Of a stretch of 9,923 bases of DNA, positions 6,347 through 9,923 are shown piece after piece. This DNA is from Candidatus Nitrosopumilus sp. (lineage in GTDB: Archaea > Thermoproteota > Nitrososphaeria > Nitrososphaerales > Nitrosopumilaceae), in the NCBI GenBank assembly GCA_022758935.1, contig JAEMQG010000181.1, positions 1-9,923 on the forward strand, written 5' to 3'. The notes below the pieces were generated by a model that saw only the letters and a list, made by a program, of their open reading frames with translations, was not told the DNA's origin and ran no database searches. Position numbers and translations under genes: made by a program. Numbering within the stretch: the first letter of the stretch is position 1; each line of letters starts with the position of its first letter.

Positions 6347-6604
6347 CTAATCCATTCCTAATGTAATTCTGGTAATTCTCTCGTATCCACAACCCGGGCA
6401 TTCTTCGTATTCTATAGGATACACTAGTGGATGCACATGATTATAACAAGTCATAGAATTGATTTGAGGTGTACTATGTGCTTTTTTTATTATTTCTACC
6501 ATTATCATATCTTGGATTGTCATATCTGCACTGTGTCTAATATCATGTTAAAATGATGGATGTAATTGTAATTACTTACAGTTTTTACAGATAAATTCAG
6601 ACAC
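6347..6604 (-). pseudogene. Zinc-knuckle protein gene with two in-frame TAA codons
   Basis: From GTG 6604 to TAG 6347 one frame of 86 codons reads as a zinc-finger protein but is interrupted by TAA at codons 11 (6572-6574) and 19 (6548-6550). The coding character continues across both stops without a change of frame: EFICKNCK, then LQLHPSF, then HDIRHSADMTIQDMIM. Three metal-binding pairs can be seen: Cys6-x-x-Cys9, Cys53-x-x-His56 (TCYNHVH) and Cys69-x-x-Cys72 (EECPGCGYERI). Each TAA is one base from a sense codon (CAA or AAA; TAT or TAC). Downstream of the second stop, ATG 6523 opens an intact 58-residue ORF to 6347 that keeps the last two pairs. It is therefore either a recent pseudogene or a shortened but living gene. 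Family not recognised. Confidence 0.6.
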
Positions 6605-6681
6605 CTAATGCTTTCTAAATTCAATATGCACAATGTAATTCAAGGAAACTGAAAAATAGTAACACTTCTTTAGATTTTATA

Positions 6682-6789
6682 TTGCAACAAAAAACTTGTC
6701 CTTGTAAATGCGGTTGCACTAAAATCATATCCAATGTATATTATGCTCTTTGTATCTTTTGTACACTTGGAACCCATAAAAAGTCTTAA
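6682..6789 (+). CDS. Cys-rich mini-protein, about 35 residues, start uncertain
   Basis: The frame 6619-6789 contains a dense metal-binding pattern: TCPCKCGCTK (Cys at 6, 8, 10 and 12 counted from TTG 6682), then LCIFCTLGTHKKS with Cys24-x-x-Cys27 and a His at 32, ending at TAA 6787. This arrangement (CxCxCxC, spacer of about 11, CxxC, then GxH) looks like a small zinc-binding protein and is very unlikely by chance. No ATG exists in the frame; TTG 6682 is the only plausible start before the motif, and the 21 codons upstream look less protein-like. It is divergent from the broken zinc-knuckle gene (77 bases between starts). It may be a live leaderless mini-gene or the tail of a decayed one. No named family recognised. 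Confidence 0.45.
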   Translation: MQQKTCPCKCGCTKIISNVYYALCIFCTLGTHKKS

Positions 6790-7134
6790 TAAAAAAGGTA
6801 TTAAAGTAAATAGAAAATTTATTGGAATTGATATTACTTGTAACTAGAGAATTTTTCCAAATATCCTCCTTCTAAAAAATATTTCTGAATTTCTAAATAA
6901 CTTTACATTGTAATCTGATTAAAGTCATACTTGTTTGGTTAACTGTGCTGTGTCATTTTCTATTTAGTTCATAACAACTTGGTAACACACAGCGTTAAAC
7001 TACGAATAAACTCTACTTTTAACTGATCTGTTCTTGATTTCTAGAATTTAACACCATGTACAAAATATATTTTACATCTCAAACAAACTAGATTTAGATA
7101 TGAATATCACTATCTGCAATTCATTTGTTAATCA

Positions 7135-7209
7135 ATGAGCAAAAAAATAAGATGTGTTGAGTTTAAAATAGTTTCAATAGATGCATATTCATTATTCCAC
7201 CATATTTGA
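7135..7209 (+). pseudogene. Short coding-like scrap (24 codons)
   Basis: ATG 7135 to TGA 7207 reads MSKKIRCVEFKIVSIDAY and four more hydrophobic or His residues. The start looks like a normal protein N terminus, but the frame stops quickly. It may be the 5' stub of a decayed gene whose later part is the scrap at 7251-7358. Evidence is weak. Confidence 0.2.
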
Positions 7210-7250
7210 TCTTGCATGCCCCACACTTGAACAATCAGTTGTTTCTACAA

Positions 7251-7358
7251 ATGACCCCCTCTCGGGTAAAATTTGGAGATGTTGTATCTGGAGACTGGGG
7301 ATTCCCAAGTATACTAAACGAGACATCTAAAATAGAAGTAAAAAGTCCTGTTCCTTAA
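7251..7358 (+). pseudogene. Short coding-like scrap (35 codons)
   Basis: ATG 7251 to TAA 7356 reads MTPSRVKFGDVVSGDWGFPS followed by ILNETSKIEVKSPVP. The Gly/Trp-rich composition and the neat end suggest the C-terminal piece of a beta-rich protein. GC content is a little higher than in the surroundings. It is not recognisable as a family. It could be a tiny live ORF or a remnant. Confidence 0.25.
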
Positions 7359-7397
7359 TACATTATATTCAAAAGTTTAACATCAAAATTATTTATT

Positions 7398-7422
7398 AGA
7401 AAACACTTTTACAAATTAAGTG
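7398..7422 (-). terminator. Hairpin with T-rich tail after the methionine aminopeptidase gene
   Basis: Reading the minus strand just past the stop of the aminopeptidase gene, CACTT pairs with AAGTG around a nine-base loop and is followed by GTTTTCT. The stem is short, but archaeal termination relies mainly on the T tract. Confidence 0.35.
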
Positions 7423-7424
7423 AT

Positions 7425-8321
7425 TTATTGAGTCATAGTTGTTACTGTGACTCCATTTTCATTTGGAATGAATGTGTGTTCTGCTTGAGCAACTCTTTGT
7501 CCATTTATTTCAATTAATATCGGATATGCTTGAACGGCTTTTTTGTTAATTAGTTGTTCTAGTAGTTCCCGTGCTTTTTTTTCTTCCCAATCTTCTGTAA
7601 TCCATCTTAGTGCAAAAGGAAGCATATTGAATTTCTCCCAGATATAATCTAGTAATTTATCTGCTTCATCGTTTTTTGTTTTTTTTCTTGAATTTAATGC
7701 AAAGATATTTTTTATTTTTCCATTTCTTACAAATCCACCTCCTTTCGCTGTAGTGACAAATGGTTCGCAAGCATAGGCTGTATTTTCAGCTAGGGTAAAT
7801 CCACCAATTGACCAAATATTTGGTATGGATCTCCCTGCATGTATTGTGTATTGCTCTAAAGAATGCCCACTAAGATTTGCAATTGGTTTGAATCCCAACT
7901 GTTTTATTGTTTTTTCTATGGTTCTTCCAATATCGCTGGCTTTGACTCCTACTTTTATCATGGACATTGCATTACTTAATGCTGCTTCAGCAGCTTTTAT
8001 CAATTCATCATATTGTGCATCGTGACAAACAGTTACAGCCGTATCTGCAATGTATCCATTGATTTGTACACCAAGATCAATTTTTACTAAATCTGAATCT
8101 GCAATTGTAATTGGATCGTTTGGTTCTGCAGTGTAGTGAGCTGCTATTTCATTGATACTTGCGTTTACGGGAAACGCACATTTTGCTCCCCGTTTTTTAA
8201 TTTCATTTTCTACTTCTTCACAAATCTCATAAACTGATTTGCCAACTAAATTTTTGACTCTCACCATTTCTCTTACTTCTGCAGCGATTTTTCCGGCTTT
8301 AAGGTAGTCATCTATCTGCAT
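7425..8321 (-). CDS. map: Methionine aminopeptidase, type II (archaeal)
   Basis: A 298-residue metalloprotease that removes the initiator methionine from new proteins in the cytoplasm. All five metal ligands of the pita-bread fold are present: Asp82 (KIDLG), Asp93 (IADTA), His153 (LSGHSLEQY), Glu186 (ACEPF) and Glu281 (QAEHTF). The substrate-site His62 lies in NEIAAHYT. The long helical insert at about 210-265 marks type II. Numbering from ATG 8321 matches archaeal enzymes almost residue for residue. For this reason I reject the upstream GTG 8390, which would add 23 polar residues. A TATA-like TTTTAAA (8346-8352) centred 28 bases upstream of ATG 8321 agrees. It stands alone, divergent from a small ORF and facing the decayed segment. 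Confidence 0.95.
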   Translation of the reverse strand: MQIDDYLKAGKIAAEVREMVRVKNLVGKSVYEICEEVENEIKKRGAKCAFPVNASINEIAAHYTAEPNDPITIADSDLVKIDLGVQINGYIADTAVTVCHDAQYDELIKAAEAALSNAMSMIKVGVKASDIGRTIEKTIKQLGFKPIANLSGHSLEQYTIHAGRSIPNIWSIGGFTLAENTAYACEPFVTTAKGGGFVRNGKIKNIFALNSRKKTKNDEADKLLDYIWEKFNMLPFALRWITEDWEEKKARELLEQLINKKAVQAYPILIEINGQRVAQAEHTFIPNENGVTVTTMTQ

Positions 8322-8345
8322 CACTTTTTTGTTCTTTTGTTTGCC

Positions 8346-8352
8346 TTTAAAA
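8346..8352 (-). promoter_or_regulatory. TATA-like box of the methionine aminopeptidase gene
   Basis: TTTTAAA on the minus strand, centred 28 bases before ATG 8321. Its spacing fits a leaderless transcript starting at or beside that ATG and thus helps decide between the two candidate starts. Confidence 0.45.
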
Positions 8353-8496
8353 TGATTATCTGAAGATTTGACTTGTCTTATTATATCCACAGCATCCCAG
8401 CCTTGGATTTTGACTTTAAGGGTAATATCTTCAGGATATTCCTTTGTTCAGTTTAGGAATGAATTTCATGAGATATCCTATTTTTTTATTTACATT

Positions 8497-8691
8497 ATGG
8501 TGCAAAATCAAGTTGGATTGAGATCGATACAAAAAAAAATGTCAATTGTGTCTACATTAAAGTGGGTTTCAAAAAGATATGATCTCGATAAAGAATTATC
8601 AAAGGATAGAAATTATTTCAATTTCTTTGATATGAAACTATGGTCTTTAATTCAAGACGTATTTTCTAGCATGTCTTTTTTGGCCACATAG
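8497..8691 (+). CDS. Small hypothetical protein, 64 residues
   Basis: From ATG 8497 the ORF encodes a basic-to-neutral protein with two aromatic-rich helical stretches (STLKWVSKRYDLDKELSKD; NYFNFFDMKLWSLIQDVF). Codon choice is natural for the genome. The frame is open further upstream to an ATG at 8368, but that part overlaps the aminopeptidase promoter and reads as T-rich DNA, so I use the later start. No signal peptide, membrane segment or known motif is visible, and no convincing TATA box sits 26 bases upstream. It could be a group-specific small gene or the end of a decayed one. T-rich tracts after the stop (8700-8739) could end transcription. Confidence 0.4.
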   Translation: MVQNQVGLRSIQKKMSIVSTLKWVSKRYDLDKELSKDRNYFNFFDMKLWSLIQDVFSSMSFLAT

Positions 8692-8699
8692 ATTGTAAT

Positions 8700-8739
8700 A
8701 ATTTTTGTTTAGGTTATCATGAAATAATTCTTTTTTTAA
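8700..8739 (+). terminator. T-rich termination region
   Basis: Two T tracts (AATTTTTGTTT and TTCTTTTTTT) follow the small ORF on the plus strand before the next promoter. The call is by composition only. Confidence 0.3.
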
Positions 8740-8826
8740 AATATTTGATCTAAGGAAAAACTAAATAAAATCTTAGAAAAATCTCTGTAAATTGTAAATT
8801 CTCATAGCTGATATTACTAAGAATAA

Positions 8827-8834
8827 TTTAAATA
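8827..8834 (+). promoter_or_regulatory. Consensus TATA box of the LamG-protein gene
   Basis: TTTAAATA, a perfect archaeal TATA core, is centred 26-27 bases before ATG 8857 with a purine-rich stretch (AAGAATAA) just upstream as a possible TFB-recognition element. It predicts a leaderless mRNA starting at or next to the ATG. It is the strongest promoter match in the window. Confidence 0.7.
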
Positions 8835-8856
8835 CTAATCAAATATTCCCTCAACC

Positions 8857-9923
8857 ATGAAGACAACCTTTCCTCGCATTCTCTCTCTTACACTCTCTAT
8901 ATTTGTGGCAATAATTTTTGTTTCATCAACTAATCAGGCATTTGCATCTTCAGTAACAATTACTGATCCAAGCTTTGATGTTACATCATTAGCTGATGGT
9001 CAATACACCCCACTTAATGGTTCTCCAGCTGCAGGTTGGACATATAATGGTGGCACTGGAGTTTTTAATCCAACCATTGTCCACGTAACTGATGAAGCTC
9101 AAGATGAACCAAACGTTGCATATAGCAATGGGGGTTCAATCTGTCAAATTCTTACCTCCAACATTGTAGGGAATACACGGTATGCCCTATCATCTTACGT
9201 TGGGGAGAGAAGCGATGGAAATCCAATAGTGGACTATAAAATTCAATTGAAGGAAGGTACAGGACACACAGAACTTGCATCTGTAGATGACACTACGGGA
9301 AATCTACCTACCTCAGGTCATTGGGTATTAAATAATGTAATCTATACCTCTCCTGTTTCAGGGTCACCAATAGGTGAACCATTGGAGGTTTGTCTTTCCA
9401 GCACAGCTATACAAACATTATTTGACAAAGTAAGTTTGGATGCTACTACATGTGCGACTGTGCCCCCAGGCCAAGTAAGTTGGTGGCCTGCTGAAAATAA
9501 TGCAAAAGATATTTTATATAACAATCCTGGAACACTGCCATTAAACGGTGTAACTTTTTCACCTGGCAAGGTTGGACAGGCATTTACTTTTGATGGAAGT
9601 AACGGCGTAACAGTACCAAACTCTGCATCACTAAACGTCGGTACGGGTGACTTCTCTATTGATGCGTGGATTAAAACCAGTTCTACAAAAGATGTTCAGA
9701 TTATAGTCGATAAAAGAATAGTCACTCCTACAGTTAATGGGTATGCCCTCTTTTTGTATAATGGAAAACTAAGTTTACAGTTGGGCGATGGCACGTATGA
9801 CAATTATTTTGGAATTGCGCCCATAAATAATGGACTCATTCATCATGTCGCTGCAACAGTCGATAGGGACTCTGCTACAGGAATAAATCTCTACGTTGAT
9901 GGCATACTGGTAAACACATTTAA
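8857..9923 (+). CDS. Secreted protein with LamG (concanavalin-like) domain, 3' end cut by the window
   Basis: The first 355 residues of a longer gene. Residues 1-30 are a classic Sec signal peptide (MKTTFPRILS, a hydrophobic core, then NQAFA with cleavage likely after Ala30). Residues 33-195 form a beta-rich, Thr/Gly/Asn-rich domain resembling carbohydrate-binding-like or DUF642-type modules, with Cys96, Cys179 and Cys199 available for disulfides. From about 205 a LamG/laminin-G-like jelly roll begins: QVSWWPAENNAKDI, then GKVGQAFTFDG (237-247), TGDFSIDAWIKTSS (263-276), HHVAATVDRD (329-338) and NLYVDGILV (344-352). Such domains bind sugars or proteins at the cell surface. The LamG part is richer in CpG and in GTC, GCG and ACG codons than its neighbours, which hints at acquisition from bacteria. 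A membrane or S-layer anchor, if any, is beyond the edge. Confidence 0.85.
   Translation, partial: MKTTFPRILSLTLSIFVAIIFVSSTNQAFASSVTITDPSFDVTSLADGQYTPLNGSPAAGWTYNGGTGVFNPTIVHVTDEAQDEPNVAYSNGGSICQILTSNIVGNTRYALSSYVGERSDGNPIVDYKIQLKEGTGHTELASVDDTTGNLPTSGHWVLNNVIYTSPVSGSPIGEPLEVCLSSTAIQTLFDKVSLDATTCATVPPGQVSWWPAENNAKDILYNNPGTLPLNGVTFSPGKVGQAFTFDGSNGVTVPNSASLNVGTGDFSIDAWIKTSSTKDVQIIVDKRIVTPTVNGYALFLYNGKLSLQLGDGTYDNYFGIAPINNGLIHHVAATVDRDSATGINLYVDGILVNTF

Larger units (their letters stand above)
5874..7424. other. 1.55-kb region without an intact ordinary gene; probable decayed segment
   Basis: Strongly AT-rich stretch between the zinc-finger gene and the methionine aminopeptidase gene. It holds several coding-like remnants described separately (5911-6187, 6347-6604, 6682-6789, 7135-7209, 7251-7358). 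Another 22-codon coding-like scrap, minus strand, lies just above 6835 and reads SYLEIQKYFLEGGYLEKF. I saw no tRNA, rRNA, transposase, CRISPR or target-site duplication. Between about 6840 and 7130 nothing convincing remains except a loose inverted repeat (GCTGTGT near 6949 with ACACAGC near 6988). Confidence 0.6.

Noticed and set aside
6940..6995. Inverted repeat GCTGTGT / ACACAGC as a terminator or att site
   Set aside because: Arms are only seven bases with a loop of more than 30 and no T tract at the right place; likely chance.
5874..7424. Possible tRNA, CRISPR array or insertion sequence in the large gap
   Set aside because: No GC-rich cloverleaf or GTTCRA T-loop motif, no regularly spaced repeats, no transposase motif and no terminal repeats with target duplication were seen.
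7825..8025. Plus-strand ORF of 66 codons
   Set aside because: Antisense to the metal-ligand core of methionine aminopeptidase.
8322..8390. GTG 8390 as start of the methionine aminopeptidase
   Set aside because: The extra 23 residues are not part of the family, and numbering from ATG 8321 reproduces the known ligand positions.
9342..9569. Minus-strand ORF of 75 codons
   Set aside because: Antisense to the LamG-protein gene, which has signal peptide, domain motifs and a consensus promoter.

Overview
The window looks like chromosomal DNA of an ammonia-oxidising archaeon (Nitrososphaerota/Thaumarchaeota, Nitrosopumilus-like). The signs are an AT-rich sequence, an archaeal two-repeat TATA-binding protein, a type II methionine aminopeptidase, a DUF1512 membrane protein, the start of a coenzyme F420 (CofG-like) gene, and start codons with no Shine-Dalgarno sequence. 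Several of these starts lie 26-28 bases after the centre of a TATA box, which points to leaderless transcripts. The taxon is an inference from gene content; no rRNA gene is present.

Layout. Bases 1-3095, all on the minus strand, read from right to left: a small SRPBCC (START/cyclase-like) protein, a membrane glycosyltransferase of the CrtQ/HpnB type starting 5 bases after it, a membrane-anchored HtrA/Deg protease, and the first part of a radical-SAM enzyme that runs off the left edge. Bases 3159-3830, plus strand: a small conserved-looking protein whose 5' end seems frame-disrupted, then a stand-alone EMAP-II/MetRS-beta-like tRNA-binding OB-fold protein. Bases 3863-5873: TBP (minus) is divergent from a DUF1512 membrane protein (plus), whose stop codon overlaps the start of a 59-residue zinc-finger protein.

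Bases 5874-7424 are 1.5 kb with no intact ordinary gene, but they are not empty. They hold a zinc-knuckle gene broken by two in-frame TAA codons, a Cys-rich mini-ORF without ATG, a frame-disrupted plus-strand coding remnant and short coding-like scraps. I read this as a decayed accessory segment, possibly with some live small proteins. Bases 7425-8691: methionine aminopeptidase (minus), divergent from a small hypothetical ORF (plus). Bases 8857-9923: a secreted protein with a signal peptide, a beta-rich N-terminal domain and a LamG domain, cut by the right edge.

How the genes fit together: much of the window is housekeeping (transcription initiation by TBP, N-terminal Met removal, F420 synthesis, tRNA-binding, envelope protein quality control). 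The accessory content is concentrated in the decayed gap and the LamG surface protein. I found no CRISPR array, transposase, tRNA, rRNA or recognisable defence system.
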